Notes under the pieces: model-generated | Databases searched by the model: none | What the model was told of the DNA's origin: nothing | Seen by the model: the letters and a program-made list of their open reading frames with translations, nothing else | Program-made: the position numbers and the translations under genes | NCBI RefSeq assembly: GCF_015762685.1 | Contig: NZ_PEHF01000053.1 | Coordinates: 1-64,000 of the forward strand | Length of the DNA stretch: 64,000 nt | Source: Candidatus Symbiopectobacterium sp. 'North America' | GTDB lineage: Bacteria > Pseudomonadota > Gammaproteobacteria > Enterobacterales > Enterobacteriaceae | Direction of reading: 5' to 3' | Shown here: piece by piece, positions 49,874 through 60,398 of the stretch | How the letters are laid out: each line of letters begins with the position of its first letter | How positions within the stretch are numbered: position 1 is the stretch's first letter

Positions 49874-51741
49874 GAAAACTGTTTGTGCAGTTTTTTCTGT
49901 TACTGTTTGCCAGCTTCGTGGTAATGACACTGCTGGTAGGGTTGGTCTACAAAATGACCGCAGAGCGCGCAGGCCGTCAGTCGATGGACGATCTGATGAA
50001 AAGCTCGCTCTATCTGATCCGCAATGAACTGCGTAACATCCCGCCGCACGAATGGCATAAAACTATCAATGAGATGGATCTGAACCTGTCGTTCACGCTG
50101 AACATTGAGCCGCTGAGTAAATACCGTTTATCGCCGAAAGCGCAACAGCGGCTGAATCAGGGCGAAATTATCGCGATCGAAGATCAATACACCTTTATCC
50201 AGCGCATCCCGCGCTCTCACTATGTGCTCTCGGTCGGGACAATCCCTTATCTGTTTTTCCTGCATGAAATGCGGCTGTGGGATTTGCTGTTTGTGATGCT
50301 GATTGGTCTTTCTCTGGCACTGCCAGTGTTCTTGTGGATGCGACCGCATTCGCAGGCCATGTTGAAGCTGGAAAATGCCGCGCAGCGATTGGGTGAAGTC
50401 CATCTTGAAGAGCGACTGCACTATGACAACACATCAAGCATGGTGCGACTGGGTATCGCATTTAACCAAATGGCCGATAATCTCAATCAACTGATTGTCA
50501 GTAAAAAGCGGCTGATCGACAACATTGCCCATGAATTACGCACCCCGCTGGTACGCCTGCGCTATCGCCTCGCCATGAGCGACAATTTGAGTGAGGATGA
50601 ACAAACTGCGCTCAACCGCGACATTGGGCAATTGGAAGCGCTGATTGACGAGTTGCTGACCTATGCACGCCTCGATCGCCTACAAGTCTCACTCCACCTG
50701 ACGCAAATTGATGTGACGGTCTGGCTGCAAAATAAAATCGATGAGTGGCTCATGCTGCACGCAGATAAGGTATTCGCGCTGTCGATGCTGCCCGGTACAG
50801 ATATTGGCTATCTAGATATGCGCCTGATGGAGCGGGTGCTAGATAATCTGGTCAATAACGCACTGCGTTTCTGCTACTCACACATCACCGTCAGCGTATC
50901 CCGAGATGGGCCAATGGCCTGTCTTCAGGTGGATGACGATGGCCCCGGCATTGCTCAGGAAGACCGGGAAACGGTATTTGAGCCGTTTATCCGACTGGAG
51001 GCAGGGTTGGAAAACAGCAGTGGCGGTTGTGGGCTGGGCCTTGCGATTGTTTATGCCATCGTGCAGGCGTATGACGGCACCATTGTGGTGGAGAGCAATG
51101 AATGGGGCGGCGCACGTTTCCGTTTCTGCTGGCCGATCAAAACCGATATCCCCGTTCGCCCTGCACTCCCATCCTTAGGGTGTACATTGCGTTACACACC
51201 GATACCAATGACTCACAGACCCTCAACGGGCTTTTTCTTATGCTTCTTTCACCGGGCCGCTTCAGAGCCCACATGTGAACGGAATAATGAGGAATTGATG
51301 ATGAAAAAAGTATTAGTGTTGATCGCAGGTGCCGCTCTGGGTCTCTCCTCTGTCGCGTTTGCAGCGAACACCACGGCTGCGCCAGCAACCACACCTGCTG
51401 CACATGCTCAGGAACATGCGAAAAAGACCGTTAAAAAAGCCGCCAAACCGGCTGAACAAAAGGCTCAAGCGGCTAAAAAGCACGTGAAAAAAGCTAAACC
51501 GGCTGCTGCGCAAAAAGCGCAAGCTGCTAAGAAACACGTGAAGAAAGCGACTAAACCTGCCGCACAAAAAGCCCAGGCTGCCAAAAAACACGTGAAGAAA
51601 GCCGCTAAACCTGCCGCACAAAAAGCCCAGGCCGCCAAAAAACACGTGAAGAAAGCCACTAAGCCTGCCGCACAGAAAGCTCAGGCTGCCAAAAAACACG
51701 TGAAGAAAGCCGCTAAAAAACCGGCTCCTACCGTAGCCTAA
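49870..51741 (+). CDS. rstB: Sensor kinase RstB, stop lost and frame fused to Asr
   Basis: Histidine kinase RstB: two membrane helices, HAMP, H-box [17 protein letters not shown]-box [12 protein letters not shown]1 DDDGPGI and G2 GGCGLGLAI. Homology ends near residue 432 ([16 protein letters not shown]). No stop follows: the frame passes through the intergenic segment, including the RstA box, and enters asr in frame at 51301, giving a 623-residue ORF. An extra T in CCATCCTTAGGG (51170s) that displaces a TAG is one explanation. The kinase core is intact, so a tail-extended kinase may still work; the lysine-rich tail could be removed or harmful. Confidence 0.85.
   Translation: MRKLFVQFFLLLFASFVVMTLLVGLVYKMTAERAGRQSMDDLMKSSLYLIRNELRNIPPHEWHKTINEMDLNLSFTLNIEPLSKYRLSPKAQQRLNQGEIIAIEDQYTFIQRIPRSHYVLSVGTIPYLFFLHEMRLWDLLFVMLIGLSLALPVFLWMRPHSQAMLKLENAAQRLGEVHLEERLHYDNTSSMVRLGIAFNQMADNLNQLIVSKKRLIDNIAHELRTPLVRLRYRLAMSDNLSEDEQTALNRDIGQLEALIDELLTYARLDRLQVSLHLTQIDVTVWLQNKIDEWLMLHADKVFALSMLPGTDIGYLDMRLMERVLDNLVNNALRFCYSHITVSVSRDGPMACLQVDDDGPGIAQEDRETVFEPFIRLEAGLENSSGGCGLGLAIVYAIVQAYDGTIVVESNEWGGARFRFCWPIKTDIPVRPALPSLGCTLRYTPIPMTHRPSTGFFLCFFHRAASEPTCERNNEELMMKKVLVLIAGAALGLSSVAFAANTTAAPATTPAAHAQEHAKKTVKKAAKPAEQKAQAAKKHVKKAKPAAAQKAQAAKKHVKKATKPAAQKAQAAKKHVKKAAKPAAQKAQAAKKHVKKATKPAAQKAQAAKKHVKKAAKKPAPTVA
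51183..51196 (+). promoter_or_regulatory. RstA box upstream of asr
   Basis: TACATTGCGTTACA matches the RstA box TACATNTNGTTACA at all but one fixed position, about 115 bases before the asr start. In E. coli RstA activates asr through this motif in acid. Confidence 0.7.
51301..51741 (+). CDS. asr: Acid shock protein Asr
   Basis: About 146 residues. Signal peptide [21 protein letters not shown], then an Ala/Thr/Pro-rich propeptide and a basic repeat domain. Five near-identical units of 18 residues are built on [11 protein letters not shown](T/A)-KPAAQK. GAGGAAT precedes tandem ATGs at 51298 and 51301. Periplasmic Asr is induced by low pH and its basic, intrinsically disordered chain buffers or chaperones in acid. 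It can be translated on its own despite the upstream fused frame. E. coli Asr is shorter (102), so the repeat has expanded here. Confidence 0.9.
   Translation: MKKVLVLIAGAALGLSSVAFAANTTAAPATTPAAHAQEHAKKTVKKAAKPAEQKAQAAKKHVKKAKPAAAQKAQAAKKHVKKATKPAAQKAQAAKKHVKKAAKPAAQKAQAAKKHVKKATKPAAQKAQAAKKHVKKAAKKPAPTVA
51427..51702 (+). repeat. 54-bp tandem repeat inside asr
   Basis: CACGTG recurs at 51481, 51535, 51589, 51643 and 51697, an exact 54-base period encoding the 18-residue [18 protein letters not shown] units. The last three units are nearly identical in DNA, which implies recent duplication or ongoing homogenisation. Confidence 0.9.
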
Positions 51742-52145
51742 CCGCATCACCGTTTCTTGTCTCAAGATCCCTGCTCCGGCAGGGACTTGTTAGCCATAAA
51801 ATGCCGCCAACACCAGCGGGTTTCACGCAGAGTTAGCGAGTATGACACCCGGTGAATCGGGTGTTTTTTTATAACAGGCATTCCAGCCGCTCCCCTCCCG
51901 GTAGCCGCCCTATGCCCGGACGCACACGGTATATTTAATGGGGTGCCTGATGATGTTCCATCGCTACTCATTTGAAATTGCGTTTACGTTGGTGCTGGTG
52001 TGCAGGTTTATCACGCTGTTGTTCTTTTTATGACGAACACAAAATCGATTCCAGATAGCACCTGAACCCACCATCCTGGCAAACCTGACTATAGTTAGTG
52101 GGCAACGTAAAAAGATATCGCTTTTTCCGCAAGGTAATCCTATTG
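51742..52145 (+). other. asr-ydgD intergenic region with terminator
   Basis: No gene recognised. A good intrinsic terminator lies inside: ACACCCG (51845-51851) and CGGGTGT (51858-51864) followed by seven T. The segment after it shows no RNA gene or frame and should contain the ydgD promoter. Confidence 0.5.
51845..51870 (+). terminator. Intrinsic terminator downstream of asr
   Basis: A 7-base stem with a 6-base loop followed by TTTTTTT, about 100 bases after the asr stop. Strong canonical form. Confidence 0.88.
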
Positions 52146-52982
52146 ATGCATAAACTGGCTTGGTTTTTCTGTTTGATAGCGTTAACCGCAGCCCAGAGCT
52201 GGGCTGAACAATCCCCCTAGGAAGCGGAACGTCAGAAAATCCTTTTCTTCAATCATGACGACCGCGATCCGGTGCCGACACCCAACGCTTGGCCCTGGCA
52301 GGCCATTGGTCAACTGGAAACCGCAAGCGGCAGCCTGTGTACCGCCACGCTAATTGCTCCGCATCTGGCATTAACCACAGGTCACTGCGTCTTGACGCCG
52401 CCGTCAGGAAAACCCGACAAGCCGATTGCACTACGTTTTATTGCAGTCGATGGCGAATGGAAGTATGAAACACACGCCATCGAAGCAGTGACCAATAGCG
52501 CGCTACGCAAAAAATTGCAGCCCGACGGCGAAGGGTGGATTGTCTCTCCTGCCGCCGCACCGCTGGATTATGCTCTGATTTGGCTGCGCGATACGCCTGC
52601 GGGCATCACGCCATTAACCACCTGGAATGGCACGCAGTCAGAACTGAATGCCGCACTGGCGCAACAACAAGCAAAGGTCACGCAGGCAGGCTATCCCGAA
52701 GACCACCTGGAAGCGCTCTATCGCCATCAGGATTGTGTGATTACCGGTTGGGCCGCGTCCGCGATTTTATCTCACCAGTGTGACACCTTACCCGGCGACA
52801 GCGGTTCTCCACTGATGCTGAAAACACTACAAGGCTGGCAATTGATTGGTATTCAAAGCTCTGCGCCAGATGCCAGCGAACGCGATCGCGCTGACAATCA
52901 TGCGGTTGCCATCACCGCCATTCAACGGCAATTGAAGGCGCTGGCACGTCATGCGATGAAAAACGCTGCTGTTTCAGAATAA
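52146..52982 (+). pseudogene. ydgD: Trypsin-like serine protease YdgD, nonsense-interrupted
   Basis: About 278 codons of the YdgD peptidase family: N-terminal signal peptide (MHKLAWFFCLIALTAAQSWA), [20 protein letters not shown], His in TTGHC, Asp in PLDYALIWL and Ser in [13 protein letters not shown], so the triad is preserved. Codon 25 is TAG (52218-52220) just after the signal peptide, so the mature enzyme is not made with a secretion signal. The next in-frame ATG lies beyond the family start. The neighbour order asr-ydgD is as in E. coli. Confidence 0.88.
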
Positions 52983-53221
52983 TTTATCGCCAAACGCGGC
53001 GTAAAGCTAAACGCTGTACATACAAGCGCTAGCCAGGCGATCGGTTTCATGTAAAATCGCCTTACTACGCCCTTCTCGTTTTCATCAGATAATGCAAACG
53101 CGGTACTTCTCCGGTTTTTTATCCTGTGAAATATCATGAATAGCGGTGCCTAATGACAGGTTTGTCCCCTATTGAATAGGCTAAGATGAGGTGTTCTTAT
53201 AGCGCATAAATGGAGTCATCA

Positions 53222-55014
53222 ATGCTAAGACAGTTGAATCATGATGAGGAGCAGCGGATGCATGCGCTCGATAGGTTATTGTTTCACCTGGATACCTCTT
53301 GGATACCTCTCAAGATAATGTGCTTAGCCAAATCACTTCGTTGACCAGCAAGATATTGAATATGCCCAGCGCGCTGATCACCGTCAGTGATACCCATTCA
53401 TTGCATATCAAAGCCAAACACAATTTCGTGCTCAGCGAGATGCGCAAAGTCGGCGCACTCGATCAGTACACCATGCAAACCAACGAACTGCTGGTCTGCA
53501 ATGACACATCGCAGGATGAGCGCTTTAAGAACAGCCCGTATGTCAGCGGTGAGCCTCACATCCGGTTTTATGCAGGTATCCCGCTGATTACCAAAGCCGG
53601 TTATGCAATCGGCACCCTAAGCGTTGTCGACTATGTTGCACGTTCGTTTTCAAAAATGCAGCGCCGTGATTTAAAAACGCTGGCATCCATTACCATGGCA
53701 CTGATCGAATACCGCAACGCCATTGGCCTGATCGATGCCGTGACCCTATTACCCAATCGCCAGAGTCTTATCGAAGATATCAGCCAGTCCACGGATATTT
53801 TCGAAGATTTCGTTCTTATCCTGCCCGATAGTATCGATCTTACCTATATCTATGAAATGGCGCGCTCTCTCGGGATGCCAACGGTAGAAAGCGTACTCAA
53901 AGATATCGGTCTGTTCCTACGACTGAATATCAGCCGGCAAGCCAGCATCTACAGTATTTCTGCGGGCCGTTTTGCACTGCTGGTCAAAAAAGAGCAGCAA
54001 GAGCAGGTACTGAGTACACTGATGTCGTGCGCTGACCGAATTCAGCGAAGCCTCACCAGCCATATCCCGTTGAAACTGGAAATTTTTATCGGCTATACCG
54101 AATTTCAGATCCCGATTGATGACCCGCAACGTATTCTGCGTGAGGCATTGAGTGCGCTACACGATGCACTTAAGAAAAATACGCGCCTGATGGCCTATCA
54201 CAAAGAGAGTGATGAGTACCAAAAGCGCGCTTTCACGCTGCTTAACGATTTATCGGATACCTTGCAGCACGACCATCCAGGGCTGTATCTGGTGTACCAG
54301 CCGAAATTGCATATCAAAACGCGGCGCGTGATCGGTGCCGAAGCGTTGATTCGCTGGCGACACCCCGAATTCGGTGAAATCTACCCGGACCAATTTATTC
54401 CACTGGCCGAAGATACCACCCTGATGCGTCCACTAACGGAGTGGGTTATTCAGCAGGCGGCACGGCAAGTCAGAAAATGGCGACAATCTGGCATTAATAT
54501 TTCCGTCTCGGTCAACGTCACCGTTACCAATTTCGCCGAAGAAGATTTGATTGAACGTTTACAACGCATCCTACGAACCAATGAACTCAGCATCCACGAT
54601 ATTGAATTTGAATGCCTTGAAACGCAAAAATAGTCGAAAACTCCGCCGCGCTCTCCACCATTAAAAAACTGAAAGACCAGGGTTTCATGATCTCCCTGGA
54701 TGACTTTGGAACCGATTACAGCAACCTTAACTACCTGAAAAACACTCCAGCCCAAGTGATCAAACTCGATAAGTCGCTGATCAAAGGATATGAAGACGGA
54801 TAAGAGCAGCCGCATTATCGTGCAGCACACCATTGAGATGCTGCATAAATTGAATTATCTGGTGCTGGCAGAAGGGATTGAAGATGAGGAAACGCTCGAT
54901 TATTTAGGGCAGTACAATTGCGATCAGGGCCAGGGCTATTATTTCTCGCGCCCGTTGGTGGCCGACAATTTTGCACAGTGGTTAGAGTTACATGGTGCCA
55001 GCATAAAATCGTAA
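53222..55014 (+). pseudogene. GAF-(degenerate GGDEF)-EAL protein, frameshifted three times
   Basis: ATG 53222 begins MLRQLNHDEEQRMHALDRLL. A GAF domain follows (LITVSDTHSLHIKAKHNF, FYAGIPLITKAGYAIGTLS), then a GGDEF-like segment without the GGDEF motif, and an EAL phosphodiesterase domain (EALIRWRHPEFGEIYPDQFI, ISLDDFGTDYSN, AEGIEDEETLD). Lesions: an 11-base tandem duplication of TGGATACCTCT near 53290-53312, loss of one A before 54631 (ETQKIVENS codons, stop TAG 54631-54633), and an extra T near 54788 (LIKGMKTDKSS). The protein would have degraded c-di-GMP; the EAL residues beyond the second lesion are needed for catalysis. Confidence 0.85.
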
Positions 55015-55186
55015 TCCTCCGTCGTTTTATCACCGACCGACGCCTATCCTTCTCCCAGTACCCCGTCGTGCTTACCACTGCGTATCACTCACACAACGCC
55101 CCTCTTTGCTAAAGCAGCGGACATAAAAAAGCAGACGTACCGTTTCCGCTCCGCCCGCATTTTGCTTCACAATACGCCGCTAACTC

Positions 55187-58100
55187 TTATAGCACAATCT
55201 GCTCCATGGCTTGCAGTACCCGTTTATCTGAAATGGGATAGGGTGTGCCCAATTGCTGGGCAAAATAGCTGACGCGTAGCTCTTCAATCATCCAGCGAAT
55301 ATTTTTCACATTGTCATCATCGCGCTGCGCTTCAGGCACCTTATGCCACCACTGCTGCCAGGCTTGCTGCACCTGCTCCACCTTCAGCATTTGCGCCCTG
55401 TCGCGGTGAACATCCTGTGCCAATTTTTCCAGCCGACGCTCAATCGCCTGCAAATAGCGCAACACATCGGGCAGTCGCTGCCAGACGACATCGGTAACAA
55501 AGCCGCGATAAACCAAGCCACTCAGTTGTGCTTTGATATCGCTTAAGGCCAACGCCAGCGCCATATCGACCCGACCTTTCAGACGTTTATTAATAGCGAA
55601 AACAGTGGTCAGGATCTGCTCCACCTGCCTGGCGATATCAACCACGGTTTCGTTCAGATCCGCGCGCACCTTTTCATGCAACTGCTGGAACGCGGCTTCC
55701 TCCCATACCACGCCCCCTGCTTGTGCCACCAGTTTATCAACGCCGCAGGCGATGCAATCATCGATCAGATCCAGCACTTTGCCATAGGGGTTGAAATAGA
55801 GCCCCAACTTGGCTTTATTCGGCAGCTTTTCATGCAGATATTTGATGGGGGATGGGATATTGAGCAAAAGTAGGCGATGCAGGCCGTGACGCATCGCGTG
55901 CTGCTGCTGTTCCGGCGTATCAAATACCCGGATTGCGACGCTTTCTTTCTCATCCACCAGTGCCGGGTAAGCCTTCACCGAGTAACCGCCGCGCTTCTGC
56001 TCATAGCGTTCCGGCAGGGTGCCAAAGCTCCAAATATGCAGTCCCTGTTGCTCCAGCCCATCATCAGCAACGGCAGATAAGGTCTGCAGCACTTTCTCTT
56101 TAAGCTGGGTTTTCAGCGCCGCCAGATCTTTGCCTTCGCGTAACGTATGATTTTTTTCATCAATCACGCGAAACGTTATTTTCAGATGATCGGGCACCTG
56201 TTCCCATTGCCACTCTTCACGCGGCACGGTTACACCGGTCATCAAGCGCAGTTCGCGCTCCAGCGATTCAAGTAGTCCCCGTTCCAACGGCGTGGCACGC
56301 CCGAGAAAGGCTTGAGCATAGTTAGGTGCCGGCACAAAATTGCGTCGTAACGGTTTGGGCAAGGACTTGATCAAGGCAATGATCAGGTCTTCACGCAGAC
56401 CGGAAATTTGCCATTCAAACCCGTCCTCACGCACCTGATTGAGAATCTGCAGCGGAATATGCACCGTGACCCCATCCGCATCGGCACCGGGCTCAAACTG
56501 GTAGGATAAACGTAGTTTAATCGCCCCCTGATGCCAGAAATTGGGGTAATCCAAGGCACTGACCTTTTCCGCGCCATCTTTAATTAATATGCTCTTTTCG
56601 AAGTTGAGCAGGTCTGCGTCTGCACGACTGGCGGCTTTCCACCAGTTATCAAAGTGACGGGCTGAGATAACCTCGTGCGGGATGCGCTGATCGTAAAACG
56701 CAAACAATGTCTCGTCATCGACCAGAATGTCGCGACGGCGTGATTTGTGCTCAAGATCTTTCACTTCCGCCAGCAGTTTGAGGTTCGTACGAAAGAAGGC
56801 GTGCCCCGTTTGCCAATCCCCTTCCACCAGCGCATGGCGGATAAACAGTTCACGCGCCAGCACCGGATAAATCTGGCTGTAGTTAACCTTTCGCGCCGCC
56901 ACAATCGGCAAGCCATACAGCGTGACTTTTTCCTGCGCCATTACCACGCCCTGCCCTTTTTCCCAGTACGGTTCGCTGTAGCTGCGCTTAATCAGGTGCT
57001 GTGCAACCGGTTCAATCCATTCCGGTTCCAGGCGGGCCGCCATGCGTCCCCACAAGCGACTGGTTTCCACCAATTCCGCTACCATTACCCATTTAGGAGG
57101 CTTTTTAAACAACGCAGAACCGGGGAACAGCGCGAAGCGTGCATTGCGCGCGCCGGTAAACTCCTGCTTTTCTACATCTTTCTGACCGATATGAGAAAGC
57201 ATACCGGTCAACAGAGCGCAGTGAACGCTAAGATAGTCAGCCGGTTCGCTGTTAACCGGGATGCCCAGGGTCTTCACAACCTGACGCAGTTGGGTGTAAA
57301 TATCCTGCCACTCGCGCACGCGCAGGTAGCTCAAGTAGTCACTGCGGCACTGTTTACGGAACTGGCTGGAGGAGAGTGCCTGCTGCTGCTCACGCAGGTA
57401 GTTCCACAGGTTGACCAGCGTGAGGAAATCGGAGGATTTATCGACAAAGCGCCGGTGTTTTTCATCGGACGCCTGCTTTTTGTCCAGTGGGCGTTCACGC
57501 GGATCCTGAATCGACAGCGCAGCGGTTATCACCATCACTTCACGCACACAGCGGATTTTACTGGCCTCCAGCACCATGCGCGCCAGGCGCGGATCGATAG
57601 GCAACTGGGCCAACTGCCGTCCTGACGTCGTCAAGCGGTAGTGACCGTTCTCAGCGGTAGTGATCGCTCCCAACTCTTCCAGCAGACGCACACAGTCCTG
57701 AATGTTGCGGTTATCCGGCGCTTCAACAAACGGAAACGCAGCGATATCACCCAACCCGAGAGATGTCATCTGCAAAATGACCGAAGCCAGATTGGAGCGC
57801 AAGATTTCCGGGTCGGTAAATTCAGGACGCGACAAGAAATCGGGTTCAGAATAGAGCCGAATACAAACCCCGGCGGCCACGCGGCCACAGCGCCCTTTAC
57901 GCTGATTGGCGGACGCCTGCGAAATGGCTTCGATCGGCAAGCGCTGAACCTTGGTGCGGTAGCTGTAGCGACTGATGCGCGCCGTGCCAGGGTCAATCAC
58001 ATAACGAATACCCGGCACCGTGAGTGAAGTTTCCGCCACGTTGGTGGCCAGCACAATACGCCGCCCGGCGTGGGATTGGAAAACACGGTTCTGTTCCTGA

Positions 58101-59074
58101 TTGGATAAGCGCGCATAAAGCGGCACCACCTCAGTGTGCGGTAAGTCCAGCTTGTTGAGCGCATCGGCGGTATCACGAATCTCCCGCTCGCCGCTCATAA
58201 ACACCAGAATATCCCCCAGCCCTTCGCGGCTCAGCTCATCGACGGCATCGAAAATCGCCTGTAGCTGATCGCGATCGCTGTCATCCGCCTCCTCAACCAC
58301 CGGACGATAGCGTACTTCCACCGGGTAGGTACGCCCTGACAATTCCACGATCGGGGCATTGCCGAAATGGCGCGAAAAGCGCTCAGGGTCAATGGTTGCC
58401 GACGTGATAATGACCTTGAGGTCGGGGCATTTTGGCAACAGTTGGCGAAAGTAGCCCAATATGAAATCGATATTCAGGCTACGTTCATGTGCCTCATCGA
58501 TAATGATGGTGTCATACTGCATCAATAACCGATCTTGCTGAATCTCCGCCAGCAAGATACCGTCGGTCATCAGCTTCACCAGTGAAGTTTCCCCCACCTG
58601 ATCGTTAAAACGCACTTTATAACCGACACAGCCGCCCAGCGGCGTATCCAATTCCGCCGCGATGCGATCGGCCACGGCACGTGCAGCCAGACGACGCGGC
58701 TGGGTATGACCAATCATGCCTCTGACACCGCGCCCCAGTTCCAGGCAGATCTTCGGCAACTGGGTGGTTTTGCCTGAGCCGGTTTCACCGGCAACGATCA
58801 CCACCTGGTTATCGCGCACCGCACGCAAAATCTCGTCACGCTTCTGACTTACCGGCAGCGCGGGCGGGTAGCTGATGGCCGGACAACTGGCCCGGCGCTG
58901 CACAACGCGCGTTTGCGCTGCAGCGATCTCTACACCGAGTTCCTGCGCAATAGCGGCTTGCGCCTGTGGGTTACGCACTCTCGCCGCCCCCTGTAAACGG
59001 CGTTGCAGGCGCAACCTGTCGCGCAACATGAGCTCATCCAACTGAGATGACAATTCTGTAAGGGGTGATGTCAC
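55187..59074 (-). CDS. hrpA: ATP-dependent RNA helicase HrpA
   Basis: A 1295-residue DEAH/RHA helicase, full length against E. coli HrpA (1300). Walker A AGETGSGKTTQ, DEAH box IIIDEAHERS, SATIDPERFSRH, the motif V-VI region NQRKGRCGRVAAGVC, then HA2/OB regions and the long HrpA C-terminus ending PYPISDKRVLQAMEQ. GTG 59074 with an upstream AGGAACAG fits the family N-terminus better than the upstream open frame. HrpA acts on stalled or collided ribosomes. No lesion in almost 3.9 kb, striking next to its neighbours. Confidence 0.96.
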   Translation of the reverse strand: MTSPLTELSSQLDELMLRDRLRLQRRLQGAARVRNPQAQAAIAQELGVEIAAAQTRVVQRRASCPAISYPPALPVSQKRDEILRAVRDNQVVIVAGETGSGKTTQLPKICLELGRGVRGMIGHTQPRRLAARAVADRIAAELDTPLGGCVGYKVRFNDQVGETSLVKLMTDGILLAEIQQDRLLMQYDTIIIDEAHERSLNIDFILGYFRQLLPKCPDLKVIITSATIDPERFSRHFGNAPIVELSGRTYPVEVRYRPVVEEADDSDRDQLQAIFDAVDELSREGLGDILVFMSGEREIRDTADALNKLDLPHTEVVPLYARLSNQEQNRVFQSHAGRRIVLATNVAETSLTVPGIRYVIDPGTARISRYSYRTKVQRLPIEAISQASANQRKGRCGRVAAGVCIRLYSEPDFLSRPEFTDPEILRSNLASVILQMTSLGLGDIAAFPFVEAPDNRNIQDCVRLLEELGAITTAENGHYRLTTSGRQLAQLPIDPRLARMVLEASKIRCVREVMVITAALSIQDPRERPLDKKQASDEKHRRFVDKSSDFLTLVNLWNYLREQQQALSSSQFRKQCRSDYLSYLRVREWQDIYTQLRQVVKTLGIPVNSEPADYLSVHCALLTGMLSHIGQKDVEKQEFTGARNARFALFPGSALFKKPPKWVMVAELVETSRLWGRMAARLEPEWIEPVAQHLIKRSYSEPYWEKGQGVVMAQEKVTLYGLPIVAARKVNYSQIYPVLARELFIRHALVEGDWQTGHAFFRTNLKLLAEVKDLEHKSRRRDILVDDETLFAFYDQRIPHEVISARHFDNWWKAASRADADLLNFEKSILIKDGAEKVSALDYPNFWHQGAIKLRLSYQFEPGADADGVTVHIPLQILNQVREDGFEWQISGLREDLIIALIKSLPKPLRRNFVPAPNYAQAFLGRATPLERGLLESLERELRLMTGVTVPREEWQWEQVPDHLKITFRVIDEKNHTLREGKDLAALKTQLKEKVLQTLSAVADDGLEQQGLHIWSFGTLPERYEQKRGGYSVKAYPALVDEKESVAIRVFDTPEQQQHAMRHGLHRLLLLNIPSPIKYLHEKLPNKAKLGLYFNPYGKVLDLIDDCIACGVDKLVAQAGGVVWEEAAFQQLHEKVRADLNETVVDIARQVEQILTTVFAINKRLKGRVDMALALALSDIKAQLSGLVYRGFVTDVVWQRLPDVLRYLQAIERRLEKLAQDVHRDRAQMLKVEQVQQAWQQWWHKVPEAQRDDDNVKNIRWMIEELRVSYFAQQLGTPYPISDKRVLQAMEQIVL

Positions 59075-59289
59075 AATTCTGTTCCTCAAACGTATATCGC
59101 GCAAGCGCTACGCAGGCTGCCTCTGCGCCTGCGTTTTATCATTCGGTGGGAATGTTATCACATGCCGGCGCGGCTGTTATCACCGAGCCCTTTTTCTCTT
59201 GTTCAATAAAATCGAACAATGCCTTCGAAATATTGCACTTTCAACCTGTTGGTACACTGCATAAGATGCTAGTCATCCGGGGGCAATGA

Positions 59290-59934
<645 letters not shown>

Positions 59935-59950
59935 TCCCAGCTTGCCGTTA

Positions 59951-59974
59951 CCTGATGGCGCATGCGCCATCAGG
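59951..59974. repeat. 24-base perfect palindrome after azoR
   Basis: CCTGATGGCGCA and TGCGCCATCAGG are perfect inverse arms with no loop, 17 bases past the azoR stop. No T-run follows. It resembles REP-type or transcript-end hairpins. Confidence 0.6.
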
Positions 59975-60028
59975 CCCCAGATTCATCATTACTACCCTGT
60001 CTCAGTATTGTGTGTTTGGTTAGCCACT

Positions 60029-60053
60029 GCGCGTCTTTCGACGCGCTTTTTTT
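60029..60053 (+). terminator. Intrinsic terminator of azoR
   Basis: GCGCGTC and GACGCGC with a 4-base loop, then seven T. Canonical and strong; it ends just before the 3' end of the converging ynbE gene. Confidence 0.88.
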
Positions 60054-60056
60054 GCT

Positions 60057-60398
60057 TCAGCGCCCCTGAACCGCCGCCGCAGGTGTGACTACCGTTTGCG
60101 CACGCGTCTGTTCTCGGGTTGTGGTTTCCACTCGGCTTTCGCTTTCACTCACTGCCTCCGCCGCGTTATTACCGGATTCCAACAATCGAGTGGCATCCTT
60201 ATCAGCACGAATAGTGATATCGTGCTCAACCCGGACGTTCATATTGATGGTGATCGGTGTGGTAGGTGCAGCCACCTCAATGCGCGGCACACAGCCTGCC
60301 AGCAGCACCGCCAGCAGGCTTGCAGCCACGTATGGTGCGCGGACAGAACGATGTCGCGTGCGCGCACTGCCTAATTTCCTGAATTTATTCTCGTTCAT
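60057..60398 (-). CDS. ynbE: YnbE-family lipoprotein with extended ends
   Basis: A 113-residue lipoprotein. The lipobox LLAVLLAGC is followed directly by the YnbE core PRIEVAAPTTPITINMNVRVEH. E. coli YnbE is 61 residues; here there are about 30 extra residues before the signal region and a 30-residue Ser/Glu/Thr-rich tail (ESESRVETTTREQTRAQ). ATG 60398 overlaps the ydbH end by 14 bases. YnbE cooperates with the AsmA-like phospholipid-transport protein YdbH as an outer-membrane partner; the third member, ydbL, is not seen downstream. No lesion obvious, but its partner is broken. Confidence 0.78.
   Translation of the reverse strand: MNENKFRKLGSARTRHRSVRAPYVAASLLAVLLAGCVPRIEVAAPTTPITINMNVRVEHDITIRADKDATRLLESGNNAAEAVSESESRVETTTREQTRAQTVVTPAAAVQGR

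Noticed and set aside
51427..51702. Regular 54-bp repeats as a CRISPR-like array
   Set aside because: They have no unique spacers and lie in frame inside the asr coding sequence.
56747..57625. Long plus-strand open frame of 292 codons opposite hrpA
   Set aside because: Shadow of hrpA: composition His/Arg/Gln-rich, no ribosome binding site, no known domain, and the minus strand is unambiguous HrpA.
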